Source of the DNA: Microvelia longipes | Lineage: Eukaryota; Arthropoda; Insecta; Hemiptera; Veliidae | Length of the DNA: 64,000 nt | Direction of reading: 5' to 3' | Assembly (NCBI GenBank): GCA_018340805.1 | Contig: JACMZG010001870.1 | Span: 15,780,651-15,844,650 of the forward strand | Shown here: piece after piece, positions 35,701-48,084 of the stretch | Numbering within the stretch: the first letter of the stretch is position 1 | Layout: the number at the start of each line of letters is the position of its first letter | The notes under the pieces: generated by a model | What the model was told of the DNA's origin: nothing | Databases searched by the model: none | The model's input: only the letters and a program-made list of their open reading frames with translations | Made by a program: the position numbers and the translations under genes

Positions 35701-36169
35701 TTTAAAATAAGAGTTTAAAAACAATAACTTGAAAAGATACATAAGAGTAAACTATCAAGTTTAAAAGAAAAAAAATTGGCAAAAACTCAAAATCTATATC
35801 TGAAGAAAAGCGTTAGAATAAGGGTTTAAAAAGGAAAGCAGGAAATAACTTCAATAGAAAAAGTAAATGGGCCTTAAGACTCTAGAAGAAAGGAGAAAGG
35901 GGAAAACCATTCCACGGCGCCGTTCTACACGGAATTTGGCTTGCCTCTAATAGAGAAATAACATACTTGGAAAAAGAAAACCATTAGTATATTTTCTTTT
36001 TATTTGAGAAAAGATGTATTAAAAACAAATACAAATAAATAAGAAAAACTATGACAGTGATAAACGTTTTGTGAAGGTGATTTATGCTTGGTATGTTGAG
36101 CTTTGAATTGTTTTATACTTTATATCAACACAGGATTTAAGTTTGACTTATTGATGAGTCATGTGATTG
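35701..36169. other. AT-rich spacer
   Basis: No feature recognised. Confidence 0.4.
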
Positions 36170-36295
36170 ACAGTTTAGTCAATCTTTCTACTTCTTAGTA
36201 AAATGATCGATACAAAATTTAAAGGCGACACAAGGTATATATATAAGGCGAGACAGTACATTAAGTAATACAGCTAAGCGAAGATATATATAATA

Positions 36296-36368
<73 letters not shown>

Positions 36369-36430
36369 ATATATATTGTACAGATATATATTTTTGCTAG
36401 AGGCCGAGCGTAATCGCTCTTCCCTCTAAT
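36170..36430 (+). repeat. TA-tract element, copy 1 (AAGCGAAGATATA flank)
   Basis: The left flank AAAGGCGACACAAGG, GAGACAGTACATTAAGTAAT and ACAGCTAAGCGAAGA runs into TA at 36283-36376, followed by GAGCGTAATCGCTC. The left flank recurs before the TA tract at 37097. Confidence 0.7.
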
Positions 36431-37009
36431 CCCGTTCAAGACTGTTATCCAAAAAGTAAGTAGTAATAAAGTAGTATTATGATAATAGATTATATTAATC
36501 TATTATTTAACAAAGTTGTCTTAAAATGTTTTTAGATTAGTTACATAAAATGATAATACATACAATAATATCAACTTAATCTTATCAACTATTGTTGATA
36601 AGATTATTATAAAGATAATATATTTAATTATCTAAAGATAAAAACGTTTCTTAGCTAGACAGATTAACAGCTTAGGTATTAGGCTCAGGCTTGCCAATTA
36701 TTTCCCCTTACGTAATGGAGAAAAGTTCTTTTCCCCAACTGGGGGCAAACCAAGAACTTAATACACTAAATCAAAACAAGGAAACAATAAAACATCATAA
36801 ATTCATTTGTAAACCTTTTAAAAAATATTTTAAATAATTCAAAAAGCAGTTGACAAGCATCGTCAAATACGCCCACATAAAAAATTCAGGGATACTTAAA
36901 TTCTTGTCATAAAGCATTTCATATTATTCTTTACAATTCATTTAACATTATTAATCTTCTATAAATGGGTTCATCATAACCATTTATAAAAGGACATTTT
37001 TTGTAGTCT
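36431..37009. other. AT-rich spacer
   Basis: No feature beyond a small inverted pair TATCAACTATTGTTGATA at about 36586-36603. Confidence 0.4.
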
Positions 37010-37095
37010 AGTAATTTTGTAAGCTATTATCCAATGTAATTTTTATATAAAGGCGATACAAGGTAAGACAGTAAATTAAGTAATACGGTAAGCGA

Positions 37096-37179
<84 letters not shown>
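37010..37179 (+). repeat. TA-tract element, copy 2 (AAGCGAAGATATA flank)
   Basis: AAAGGCGATACAAGGTAAGA, CAGTAAATTAAGTAATACGG and TAAGCGAAGA lead into pure TA at 37097-37179. The same flank at two loci shows that the tract travelled with an element. Confidence 0.7.
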
Positions 37180-37182
<3 letters not shown>

Positions 37183-37589
37183 ATCAACTTAAATAAGTTA
37201 CCCTTTTTTAAAATTAACCTTTAATAAATTAATAATAATTTACTATTTTATATTTTTATATATTTTTAATAATTACTATACTAGATATTAAAATTAATAT
37301 AACTAATAGATAATAATAAGTATCTCTTGAGACATACATAGTCTCTTGATTTAGATTTTCGTCTGAAGGTAAAAATGGAATGAATGAATAACAGGATTGA
37401 CCTCGGAAGTGATACGAGTACTGTCACCTGTATTAATTATAAAAGTTTCTTAAAGCGGTATATTAAATTACATATCATGACCTATTTTAATTATAATTAT
37501 AATTTAATTGTACAATTATGTAGTGTTTGTAATATGCTCAGCTTTTACATTATCTTGCCTTTATATTTATTACTTGTACTAGTTTATAG
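37180..37589. other. AT-rich spacer
   Basis: No feature. An 86-codon frame at 37384-37644 shows no domain and runs into the next repeat. Confidence 0.4.
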
Positions 37590-38245
37590 GGCAGGAATAA
37601 TTTTTTGGTATAAATTGCATAAAAATGACGGAACCTGGGTTTAAACTGAATTATCCGTTTATAGTTTAAGTTTTAAACAAGTTGTCAGTCTGTACGTGTA
37701 TGCAAGTCAGTTAGAACGTAGCTCCGTATTTTGTATGCTAGAGAATTGAACTTAGTATACAAAATTAAATCCTTAGTTTTTGTTGTGCTAGCTAAAAAAT
37801 AATGTTATTAAACGTTGATTTAAAGAATACTTATCAAAGTTTTTAGATCATCAAATTTAAAAAAAAAATCATAAAACGCAAAAAGATATTTGGATCAAAT
37901 AAAAATTTGGCATGCATGTAGTTATATAAAAGATCCAAAATATGCTATATTTGATTTTATTATCAACATTAGATTAATTTTTAACTAATAAAGTGTATAC
38001 GTTTAAAAAATTGAACATAACACATAATATGCAAAGGTTAATTTCAATACGGCTAGCACATTTACAGTTTTGTTGGATCACTAATGTTAAAGCAGAATTG
38101 AAAAATGTAGCTGAATGGGGGACCGCTAGGAATAAAACGGATATTGTTAAGGTGGTAACGAGCGAAAATTAGTAAGGTTTGGCGAAGCGAATTCGATATG
38201 ATGTCAAAAAGTTCGGAGGTAACTCGTACCTATTTTTTTTTATTT
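37590..38245 (-). repeat. CRE superfamily member, reverse, diverged
   Basis: Tail-side motifs AACTGAATTATCCG and GTCTGTACGTGTATG, then a region without an intact CRE, then GTTGGATCACTAATG, TGGGGGACCGCTAGGAAT and a decayed hairpin head (GGCGAAGCGAATTCG). The same order as 34188-35010 and 59417-60030. Confidence 0.6.
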
Positions 38246-38862
38246 TCTCCTTAAATTTTCTTAGTTAGTTTTTAAAGATTTCTTTTTGATTATTACTTTC
38301 CAAAGTTTTCTATTACTAACTGAAGTATTAAAGATGGAAAGAAAAAATTTAAACAAAATCAAATGACTAAACTAAATAAAACATTTAAAAAAAAGAAAAG
38401 CAAAAGTCGAGTAAAAAAGGACTACCGAAAATGCTGATTAACTTGGGTCCTCTTATAAAAGGAAAAATATTTTCTTCATTTAGTAAGCATTTTATTTCCT
38501 AATCTATTCATTTATTTATTTTTCTTAAGATACCTACCTTACTTTTTAATATTTTCAGAATTGAATTAATAGAAACCTAGCTTGAAAATTAGAAAATAAA
38601 AAACGGAATAAATAAAGAAGAGAAAAATTTTACAAATTTATTCACTAAAAATAGGATTAAAAAATAAACCGGTTGAAAAACAGAGACTTAGTGATTCACC
38701 AAGAAATAAAGAAAAGTCTTTTACAGGCTTGAATCTTTTAACAATGCAAAAAATGTCCAAGCAATTAATGCTTCCTTCAAAGGATTTATTAATTTTCAGT
38801 AAACAATTCAGTAATACCGTAAAAATTAGTTTTTTAAATGCAGACAATTCAGTAGTAAAATA
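38246..38862. other. AT-rich spacer
   Basis: No feature, except the first degenerate unit of the following minisatellite at about 38835-38860. Confidence 0.4.
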
Positions 38863-38988
38863 TTATTAAAGCTTTTAAGGAGGAATAGGTCCAAATTAAT
38901 AAATAAACTAATTTGCTGAGCTTTCGAAAAAAATATTTCCAAAGCTCGTCATTATTTTAGACCTATTCCTCCTCAAAAGCATTAATAA
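38863..38988. repeat. 33-bp inverted repeat
   Basis: Arms 38863-38895 and 38956-38988 share AGGAGGAATAGGTC (mirrored GACCTATTCCTCCT) with about three mismatches. The inner part holds another short pair, GAGCTTTCGAAA/TTTCCAAAGCTC. Confidence 0.7.
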
Positions 38989-39009
38989 TTTAAAATAGAG
39001 GTCCCTATA

Positions 39010-39760
39010 AAGTTTTTGTCTTAGTAATTGAATAACGATTAATTCTTTTAAATGTTGACAATTCAGTAGTAGCATAACAACTAGTTCTTTTAAATTCTGA
39101 CAATTCAGTAGTAGCATAACAACTAGTTCTTTTAAATTCTGACAATTCAGTAGTAGCATAACAACTAGTTTTTTTAAATTCTGACGATTCAGTAGTAGCA
39201 TAACAACTAGTTCTTTTAAATGCTGACAATTCAGTAGTAGAATAACAATTAGTTCATTTAAATGCTGACAATTAAGTAGTAGCATAACAATTAGTTCTTT
39301 TAAATGCTGACAATTCGGAAGTAGAATAACAATTAGTTCTTTTAAATGCTGAAAATTCAGTAGTAGCATAACAATTAATTCTTTTAAATTCTGACAATTC
39401 AGTAGTAGCATAACAACTAGTTTTTTTAAATTCTGACGATTCAGTAGTAGCATAACAACTAGTTCTTTTAAATTCTGACAATTCAGTAGTAGCATAACAA
39501 CTAGTTCTTTTAAATTCTGACAATTCAGTAGTAGCATAACAATTAGTTCATTTAAATGCTGACAATTCAGTAGTAGAATACAATTAGTTCATTTAAAGAC
39601 AATTAAGTAGTAGCATAACAATTAGTTCTTTTAAATGCTGACAATTCAGTAGTAGCATAACAATTAGTTCTTTTAAATGCTGACAATTCAGTAATAGCAT
39701 AACAATTAATTCTTTTAAATGCTGACAATTTAGTAGTAACATACAAATTAGCACTAATAA
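39010..39760 (-). repeat. 42-bp minisatellite, about 18 copies
   Basis: The unit contains AATTCAGTAGTAGCATAACA and ACTAGTTCTTTTAAATTCTG. At 42 bp (14 codons) all three minus frames tend to stay open, giving a 209-codon frame of 14-residue repeats (LLLNCQNLKELVVM) and another reading FKRTSCYATTELSE. The leucine pattern imitates a leucine-rich repeat by chance (see findings). Confidence 0.95.
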
Positions 39761-39854
39761 AAAATATTCTAATAATTTTAAAAGAATTGATTTTTTCATT
39801 TGCAAATATTTTTGCAATTTTAAACAATAAAATTTTTTTAACTTTTTTATCTAT

Positions 39855-40045
39855 AAATGCTGACAATTCAGCAGTAATATGACAGTTAGTTCTTTTAAAA
39901 TATGACAATTCAGTAGCAATATGACAGTTAATTCTTTTAAAATATGACAATGCAGTAGTAATATGACTGTTATTTCTTTTAAAATGTAATAATTCCGTTG
40001 TAATATAACAGTGAGTTCTTTTAAAATATGAAAATCCAAAGTAAA
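39855..40045 (-). repeat. Diverged block of the 42-bp minisatellite
   Basis: Units with AATATGACAGTTAGTTCTTT and TTAAAATATGACAATTCAG, an older subfamily separated from the main array by about 100 bp of unrelated AT-rich sequence. Confidence 0.85.
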
Positions 40046-40509
40046 TCTAGCAGAATTAAAACAGCTAAAGAGAGATTTTAATCTGAATGTTAAGTGGGAG
40101 AGCAGGAACTAGTGATGTAACAGAAAGATGAATCTGAAGAACCTAACAAGGATTCTAATCAATGGAAACATCACTCACAGGACACTGACAATTAAGGATA
40201 AGGTTAATTCATTGAGCGTCTACTGACCAATTCATTGATGGAGGTATAAACCATGAGAATATACACGTGGGATTTTCTGATGAATGACTGGATGAATCAG
40301 GGGATTATCCGAAACTTTCAGAACTTTCAACCTGACCTTACAGTAGTTATTGAATAATCTTTAGTGAATAAATTATGAATTAAAATGAAATTATTTAATG
40401 ATATTGTAAGAAAAAGATAGCAAAGGTCGAAGAAAATTTATGTACGTTCCCTACAATACAATACAATACAAAACAACCTTTATTAGCCAAAAGTAAAAGA
40501 TTACAAGTA
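40046..40509. other. Spacer between minisatellite blocks
   Basis: No repeat unit or gene recognised. Confidence 0.5.
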
Positions 40510-40855
40510 TAAATGCTGACAATTCAGCAGTAGCATAACAATTAGTTCTTTTAAATTCTAAAAATTCATTAGTAGCATAACAATTAGTTCTTTTAATGCT
40601 GACAACTCAGTAGTAGCATAACAGTTAGTTCTTTTAATGCTGAGAATTCAGTAGTAGCATAACAGTTAGTTCTTTTAATGCTGACAATTCAGTAGTAGCA
40701 TAACAATTAGTTCTTTTAATGCTGAGAATTCAGTAGTAGCATAACAGTTAGTTTTTTAATGCTGTTCAGTAGTAGCATAACAATTAGTTCTTTAAATGTT
40801 GACAATTCAGTAGTAGTATAACAATTAGTTCTTTTAAATGCTGACAATTATATGA
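40510..40855 (-). repeat. 41-bp variant block of the minisatellite
   Basis: The same unit with one T or A lost (TTCTTTTAATGCTGA), giving a 41-bp period. With 41 bp no reading frame persists, so no long frame appears here. Confidence 0.9.
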
Positions 40856-42084
40856 TTGACCTAAAATTAGACAATTGTCCTTAATTGACCTAATTATCGG
40901 CTTGTCTTTAATACGTCGTACGCTTACCGGTGGGTGGAAATAAGCCACGCAGTGGATTAAATCAACGGAAGATTTGTTTTATTTAACAGAAGATTTTAAA
41001 CGTGTTAGCTCTCGGACTTTAATTTCTGGGGACTTTTATTCCCCTCAAACTACTCTCCAACAAAATTTGCCAGGAACGTAAGGACTTCACTGATTTCTAT
41101 CACCTCTCTCTTAGGGTGGATCTCTGGTGGCAATTATAATATTATTGCCTACCACGCTACAAGCTCCACATTTTAGCCTTGTTTTTTCTTCTCCCTTACC
41201 AACTACAGACCCAACTAGCTCAAACCAACCGGTGAATTCTCAGATAAATTAAAAGATAAGCCATGATAGAGTAATGTAGGAAAGTTTTCACACAAGATAT
41301 TCAGTACACTACCAATACTACCGGAAAGAAATGTTTAAAGTTTCATGCTGTGTTACCCATGCCATTTGGAATATCCCAAAATAAATTTATTCTTAATTTT
41401 TATTCTTTTCAAATTTTAATAATAATTAAAAATAAGTGCAAACTTAAGACAACAAATAATACTGATTTCAGCTATACTTTATTATTTCATTATTCCTAAC
41501 CTATTTTCTTTTTATTCCTCGATATAAAATAAAATTTTATATCGACCCTACAATTTTTAGTATTTACCAAGCAATAAAAATGTTGGTTTATTCTACGTGA
41601 TAAAAATATTATATTAATTTAATAAAACATTGCAATCATACATAACTATGACAAATAGCCCCTTTATTTTTTTTTAATTCAATTTTATATTTAAATTTAT
41701 AAAAAAAAAACACCAAGAGTAATGACTGGAGTTTTTGTGTATTCTGTCCGTTATTTATGTTTTCCCCATATTTCCTTCTCTTATAAAACACACCATATAA
41801 AACAAACCATTTATATGTTTTTGGTTTACGAGTTTGTTAATGATTGTTATATTTATTAATATTTTCTTTGATAAGTAAATGCTAAATTAAATTTGTTATT
41901 ATTTAACAAAATTATTTATCTAAGTTAAATAAAAAAACGTTTATATTTTAATTTTCATTTCATTTATATTTTCTTTTATAAGTAATTGCTAAATTAAATT
42001 TGTTATTATTTAAAAAAAAATTACCAATACAAGTTGAATTAAAAAGACCCCTACGCGGCCTATTTTAAGAGACACATAATTTAG
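40856..42084. other. Spacer
   Basis: 40900-41230 has a more balanced base composition but no open frame of note. The rest is AT-rich. No repeat recognised. Confidence 0.5.
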
Positions 42085-42180
42085 TATTAGAATGTCAAAC
42101 GAATCACCCCCCCCCCCCCCAACTTCCGTCATTTAAACAACCTTATAATTTTTAATTACTATTGAAAATTAGCTAAAACA
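42085..42180 (+). repeat. Superfamily tail fragment with poly-C run
   Basis: Fourteen C residues (42107-42120) are followed by AACTTCCGTCATTTAAACAA and GAAAATTAGCTAAAAC, matching the tail at 49330-49390 (CAACTTCCGTCATCCGAAAC, AAAATTCGCTAAA). The poly-C run probably expanded from the CACTCCCACCC found there. Confidence 0.55.
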
Positions 42181-42769
42181 TGTATTAAATATATATAAAA
42201 CATATTATAACATAAATATTATATTACATAAAATAATTTATATTATATTATAAAAAAACTCCAACAAATGAACTAATTAATCCTCAAAGAATTAAATAAT
42301 TTATTTCATTCAATATATTAGTTAAGATTAAATAAATTGAAATTAAACAAAAAGCCAGCCATGCATCCACTGAACTGCACCTAATGTTAACAATGCATCT
42401 TAAATACTTTCAATTATATTTTTTTTTATAAAAAATAACAAAGGTCTTTAACATCTTTAAGTGTTAAAGAAAAAAACTTTTATTCACATTAGACATAATA
42501 AGAAAAAAATGTACAGTTAAGAGAATAATGAGTATAAATGTTTATAAGAGTGAATCTGGAGCCTTGACATAATCCCGCTAATCCTTCTTCTATTCTTTAC
42601 ATAACCCCTTTTACTTCCATTATTTATTTTTAATAGTCCTAATCTACCAAGGTTTAGAAGTTTAAGTTTTTTATTTCATTGCGGTAAGCTAGAAAATAGA
42701 TGCTCCTTTACTGGTCTGTACTTATTTATATAAAGATCAATCAATAAATATATTTACACAACATATTAT
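42181..42769. other. AT-rich spacer
   Basis: No feature recognised. Confidence 0.4.
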
Positions 42770-42838
42770 TACGGAAAATGTTATTCACTTAAAAAGATGG
42801 TGTCTTTACATACAAGAATTTGCTACAAATATTTACAC

Positions 42839-42920
<82 letters not shown>
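42770..42920 (+). repeat. (TA)n microsatellite with superfamily left flank
   Basis: AAAGATGGTGTCTTTACATA and CAAGAATTTGCTACAA resemble the flank at 24495-24530 (AAAGATAGCGTGCTTACAAG, AATTTGCAACAAG). The tract at 42843-42917 is pure TA. Confidence 0.75.
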
Positions 42921-43315
42921 GCAGGATTTAGCCAGTGAAACTACACACTAGACCATTCTTCTAACCAAGTTTATATCAATATATATCTATACCAAATATA
43001 TATCTTCATCCGGGTCAACAATTAAAAGAAAATAGCACAACCAAGCATAAATAAGTAAATAAAAAGCTATGTAAATTAAAATACAAGCAAAGTAACATAA
43101 CAACAATACAAAATGAAAAATCAAGAGCAATTCTAAACAAACTACAAACTAATTATATTAACTTTTTATACTTATTAACTTAAATATATAATTTGTAAGT
43201 AAACAATGTTAATTAACTCTAAAATTGTCGGCACATATGAGATATTATTATTATATATATAATTTTTATATTTTTTGTAGATTTTAACTTTTGACTGTTC
43301 CCTTCATCTATACTG

Positions 43316-43503
<188 letters not shown>

Positions 43504-44559
43504 TATCCATTTTTATTTTTTAATCAATACATTAAAAAGTTAAAACAGCCCAGATACAAATCATTATTTTGGGGGGAACTGCAGAGCAGAAAATTATATT
43601 TTGTTACAATGTTCTATGAAACGACATAATGCTGTATTTTATCTATTTATTTTATTTTATTTTTATTTATTTAATTTAACAATTTTTAAAATTGCAATCT
43701 AATTTTATTAATTATCTATCATTTAGTACAAATCACTGTAGAAATCATGTCATTTATATTTAATTTATCAAAAGCTTAAAAAATAATTATTTAGTAATTG
43801 ACCTCAAAAAATTTTTCCTTCTTAATTTATTTTGGATTATTTCATATTTGAAAAAAAAAATAAACTGACCGCTATAGAAATAACATATTAATAAAGTGTA
43901 TGTCAACTATTATTTTAAAAAGTGAAGAAACGAGAAGTTTAAGTTCAACCACTATTGTTTCGATCTTAAGAATTTAAACAAAAAAAGTAAAAATAATACT
44001 TAAATACAGTCTTTGTTTAAGCAATTTATTGCATTTTGCTCTGAATAATTTTATTACTTGAAATTCATTTAAAAAAACTGTTATCTTATCCTTTGAAAAT
44101 GGCCTTCAAACCGGGACAGCCTTTCTAATCTGATCTGCCAGCGATCTATGGCTCGAACCACCAGGACCTTGCCAGTAATCTATTTCACATTTAAAAATAT
44201 TTAATGCAATAAAATAAAACCGTAAAAAGTTAATTAACTACATGCCTTTAGACAAAAATGACACATTAATTATGATCATAAACAGCACAGCAAAGCTGTA
44301 ATAATAACAGCTAGCATTAATCTTATTGTTAGTTTGGAAAGGCTGCAAACATTATGAATTAAGTTTTGAATCAATGATTTTCTGTAGATAATGAGAATTA
44401 AAAGCTGAATTAAAAGCGTACGGCTCGTAGCTCCCTCCTCTATTTAAAAAAGATTTTAACTACGCAACCCAATGTAGTTACATATCATTCAATTAGTAAT
44501 AGGAATTATTTATTAGTGAAACCTATGTTTGACGAAAAATTCTGATAATTTAGCCATTT
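43504..44559. other. AT-rich spacer
   Basis: A GC-richer patch at 44100-44180 holds CTGATCTGCCAGCGATC and a minus-strand GGTTCGAGCC, but not in tRNA order. Nothing else is recognised. Confidence 0.45.
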
Positions 44560-44735
44560 CCAAAAAAATAAAACAGGTTTTTATTAATTTAGCTTGCAAT
44601 CATCTTTAAAACATGACATTGTTTCAAAGGCATTTTAAGTTTTAAAAATATGTTTTATGACGTCATAGTTTTGGTTGTTAATACCGTATTTCTTTTAGAA
44701 ACAATAGGCTCCAAAACCTCCTTAACATCTGATAA
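44560..44735 (+). repeat. CRE superfamily fragment
   Basis: GGCATTTTAAGTTTTAAAAA, TTTTATGACGTCATAG (CRE 44658-44665), then AAACAATAGGCTCC and CCTCCTTAACATCTG, collinear with 48885-49000. Confidence 0.65.
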
Positions 44736-44737
44736 AT

Positions 44738-44820
44738 TTCGTAACAGTTACTACAACCACCTGAGGTTGTTCCCGCAGGGGTTAGAGTTGGTTTCCTGAT
44801 GAGCCGCAAGGTTCAAAAAT
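44738..44820 (+). repeat. Structured GC block shared with Penelope tail fragment
   Basis: CACCTGAGGTTGT, TTCCCGCAGGGGTTA and CCTGATGAGCCGCAAGG match the minus strand of 60863-60935 in order. Each motif can form a short hairpin with a three- or four-base loop. The CTGATGA box recalls a hammerhead ribozyme, but the GAAA box is absent. Confidence 0.55.
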
Positions 44821-45954
44821 GAGTTATCTCAAATACTTTTCCCTAATAATGAAAATGGAAAGAAAAACTACGGTATAATTTGAAAAAATACATAAAATGA
44901 AGATTAACAGACTACTTTTCCTACAAAAATAAAAAAAATATATAAGCGTTAATATAAAACTAGGAAGGAAACCCCTTGACTAAAGAAGAGTCAGTAAAGC
45001 GAGACTGAGACCGAAACCAGTATCATCCATTATTTAGGTGAAATCGGTTTTTGTGAGATTAATGATAGGGTTTATTGTTAAAAAATAACGAGTTAGCGCA
45101 GTCTTCAGGTGGCATTTCAAACTAAACACCACCCGCGCATGCTCTTGTACACGCCACTGACTTTAAGCTTATGTAATCTATCTCTAGTAGAGTATCTATC
45201 AACACTGCACAACTGTGCCATCGCTTCAATGGTTTCTTCTAAGTAAACTGTGAACTTTTGATGGAATAAAAAATCATTTTTATACCTCAAACTCTAGTAG
45301 CAATTTTTTTCGATTCGCTCCGAATGGTTGGCATACGTACCACTTAGATTCGTATGATGCGCCATTTGTCGTAACACTTCTTCAACTAAGAGTAAAAAGA
45401 AAGTTTGCTATCGTATTATTGAAAACCTAAAGACACTGGACTCATTAGAACTGTTTGTTGATCATTTGTAGAAAAATTCATGTCTAAAAAGGACTTGAAC
45501 AAAGACTCTTCAAGGACCAGGATAGCCTTCAATAACGCTAATTAAATTAAAGCTCTGAATCAACATTCACAGACTTTAAAATAGAGGCTCTTATTAGAGG
45601 CACTCTGAACTTTTCCATCTCAAGAGAGAATAAGTTTTTCTTCGTTCTGTATACAGGGTGCCCACTAAAGATCCAAAGAAAAATCCTGCTTGCAAAGACT
45701 TAACCAAAAACCCCTTGTGAGGAAGCTATAACATGTCTTATCAGGTAGCTATTATATCTCATATCAGGACATCTTAGTTATTTATATTTTGGTAAACTCT
45801 AAAGGATTTGAACTTTAAAGTAATTAGTTAGCTAGCCAAGAATTATAAAATGAGATCATGTCTTGAAATTTAATGCCTAGCATTATTAGTCAGTTATGTA
45901 AAATTTTATTGCTTAAGCAATAAAGAATTCAATCTTCACGCGAGGAACACAAGT
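44821..45954. other. Spacer
   Basis: No gene. 45649-45672 carries an ATACAGGGTGCCCACTAAAG terminus like families F and that at 30593, without a visible partner end. Confidence 0.45.
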
Positions 45955-46195
45955 GACATTTAACGTCCAATATGCTTCTTTTCCACATATTTTCACATAT
46001 ACGACCAATTAATTAACGTACAATTAATACATTACGTACATATTAACACATTTAACGTCCAAAATGCTTATTTTCCACATATTTTCACATTTACGTCCAA
46101 TTAATTAACGTGCGCACAATTAATACATAACGTACATAATAACACATTTAACGTCCAATATGCTTCTTTTCCACATACTTTTAACATATTTTATC
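45955..46195 (+). repeat. About 95-bp tandem repeat, 2.5 copies
   Basis: Each unit starts ACATTTAACGTCCAATATGC and includes CCAATTAATTAACGT and AATTAATACAT. The third copy is partial. Confidence 0.9.
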
Positions 46196-46507
46196 ATACT
46201 TTGCTGTCTGTGATACAAACATTGCACGCAACATGTTTGTTAGTTATTCTCGTTACTTCAAAAATAATGTATTTTACAATTAGTTAAGAAATATATTATT
46301 TCCTTGATTTTCTTATCAATAACCAAAATAAAATCAGTACCAATGAAATTGACATTACATCCTCGTTGCTGAAACTATTCAACTTAAGAAAAAATAAGAA
46401 GCAAGTCTCTCCACTGATGTTATAGTTTAATGACAGTTACCTTTCAGACTTAACAATGCTAATCTTATTTTATCAGCAAATTATAACAAGCTTCGATTCT
46501 CTTATAA
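46196..46507. other. AT-rich spacer
   Basis: No feature recognised. Confidence 0.4.
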
Positions 46508-46676
46508 TACGACATTCGGCAAAAATCAGTTGACAGCGTGGGAAAATAATACGAGGAAGCCAATAAGGTTAGCCTAGATGTTAAACCACGCCCTCAATTT
46601 CAAATCAGGTTAACCTTATTGGTTCCTCAACACTATTTTCCCACACTGTCAACTGATTTTAGTCGTGTATGTCGTA
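46508..46676. mobile_element. 169-bp palindromic MITE, family C copy 2
   Basis: TACGAC at the left and GTCGTA at the right. Arms of about 75 bp contain AATCAGTTGACAG and GGAAAATA. Same length as copy 1 at 2186-2354, and collinear with it. Confidence 0.8.
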
Positions 46677-47779
46677 CTATAGTTTACTTGTAAAAATAAA
46701 TATACCAAGTGCTTTATTTTGCTCTACAATAACTAAAACATTAACAGAATTAAAATTATGATATACAGCCTCTTTCTTTTATATATCAGACTTAAATTCT
46801 AATTAATACCCTAACAGCTTTGGCACTTATGTTATAATTTGCTGATGCTCATAAAATTAATTAGTACAAGCATAATTATTTTAAAACTAATTTCTTCTGA
46901 GCAGATTTCTTTTTAATAAGAGGATTTAATTAATGTTTATTAAAGGTGTCATTAGAGTAGTTGCAAAGTCCAGGGTGGAAAAGAGATCAAAATTTAAGAA
47001 AAAGACATTTCTTAAAAGATGGAATATAATTTCATCTCCAAGTTAATCAAAAAAACCTTGTCAAGATTTTCGTGAGTTAAGCTCTGCAATTTGGAGCTAA
47101 AGAAAAAACTCATCATATTTCTGTTTTTCTCCAGAAATGGAATTCTGTAGACTTATAAAACCTGTTTAATCCTTCTATAGAATCACCTCTAGACTAATAA
47201 TCCCGAAAATTTGGAGAGTTTAAGAATTATATATTGTTTATAGACAGTATATAATTAACGATTATAGAATAAAAGACAAAATATTCTAAAACCAAACCTG
47301 TAAAACTAGCAATTATGAATCAAATGCTTTTGTCTAAATTAAATTTTTTTTACTCTTTTGGTTGACATATAGCACATGAAATGCCAAATAATTTTGGATA
47401 CTTGGCCCCAATAGGAAATTACATTATATGAAATACTGAAATTTTCATCTTTAAAACCTAAACTTCCTAGCATTGCCTCTGGGGAGACAGGTAATCAGGA
47501 AAAAATCTTTTCCATCTTTAATTTAAAAAGGCAAATTCTAGGAGAAAATAATAATATGATCCAATTTTTTTTTTCAAATGATAATTCAAAACAATGTATG
47601 TTTCAATGAATATTTTATAAAATATTTTTTTATTAAATATTTACTCTTTATTTTTTATAAAGAGTTTAGTAATATTTCACCTATAGGAAAAATATTATTA
47701 AAATCTTTCCCTTATATCCCAGGTAAATTTACCTTAGATAATTATTATACCATAACGATAGTAAATATATACTTTGTTC
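46677..47779. other. AT-rich spacer
   Basis: No feature recognised. A 105-codon frame at 47578-47895 crosses AT-rich sequence and the hairpin region that follows, and has no domain. Confidence 0.5.
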
Positions 47780-47950
47780 AGACCCGGGGTTTAGCAGGAG
47801 GTTCAGCTCCGTGTTTAACCTCCAAGGAGGTAAACCCCCTTGGTTTATTTACAAGTTGTCATGTAAACGTGATTGAAAACGGGGCTCAACCTTAAAACTT
47901 ATTTTTCACAGTGAAAAATACCGTTTGAACCCCCAAACCAAATCCCGCGT
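47780..47950. repeat. GC-rich hairpin patch
   Basis: GTTTAACCTCCAAGGAGGTA (about 47813-47832) folds on itself, with flanking AAACCCCCTTGG and ACCCCCAAACC. Possibly the end of an element; no second copy seen. Confidence 0.4.
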
Positions 47951-48084
47951 GTGAACGAAGTAATTGATTACTACATAGTAATATAGTCACAGCAGAAAGC
48001 CTACAATGGTAGAAAACACCCATCGCAACTGTATATAAATAAAGAAATATATTTTCTTAAAGCCATTTCGAGGCATACAAAAAT

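Noticed and set aside
38908..39537. 209-codon leucine-rich-repeat-like protein
   Set aside because: Its repeats are the 42-bp minisatellite unit. Other frames are equally open, and the 41-bp sister block has no frame, so there is no sign of coding constraint.
44100..44185. Another tRNA-like sequence (minus-strand GGTTCGAGCC)
   Set aside because: The B-box-like motif lies before, not after, the only A-box-like sequence.
47578..47895. 105-codon frame
   Set aside because: AT-driven composition in the first half and a hairpin repeat in the second; no domain, no splice or promoter evidence.
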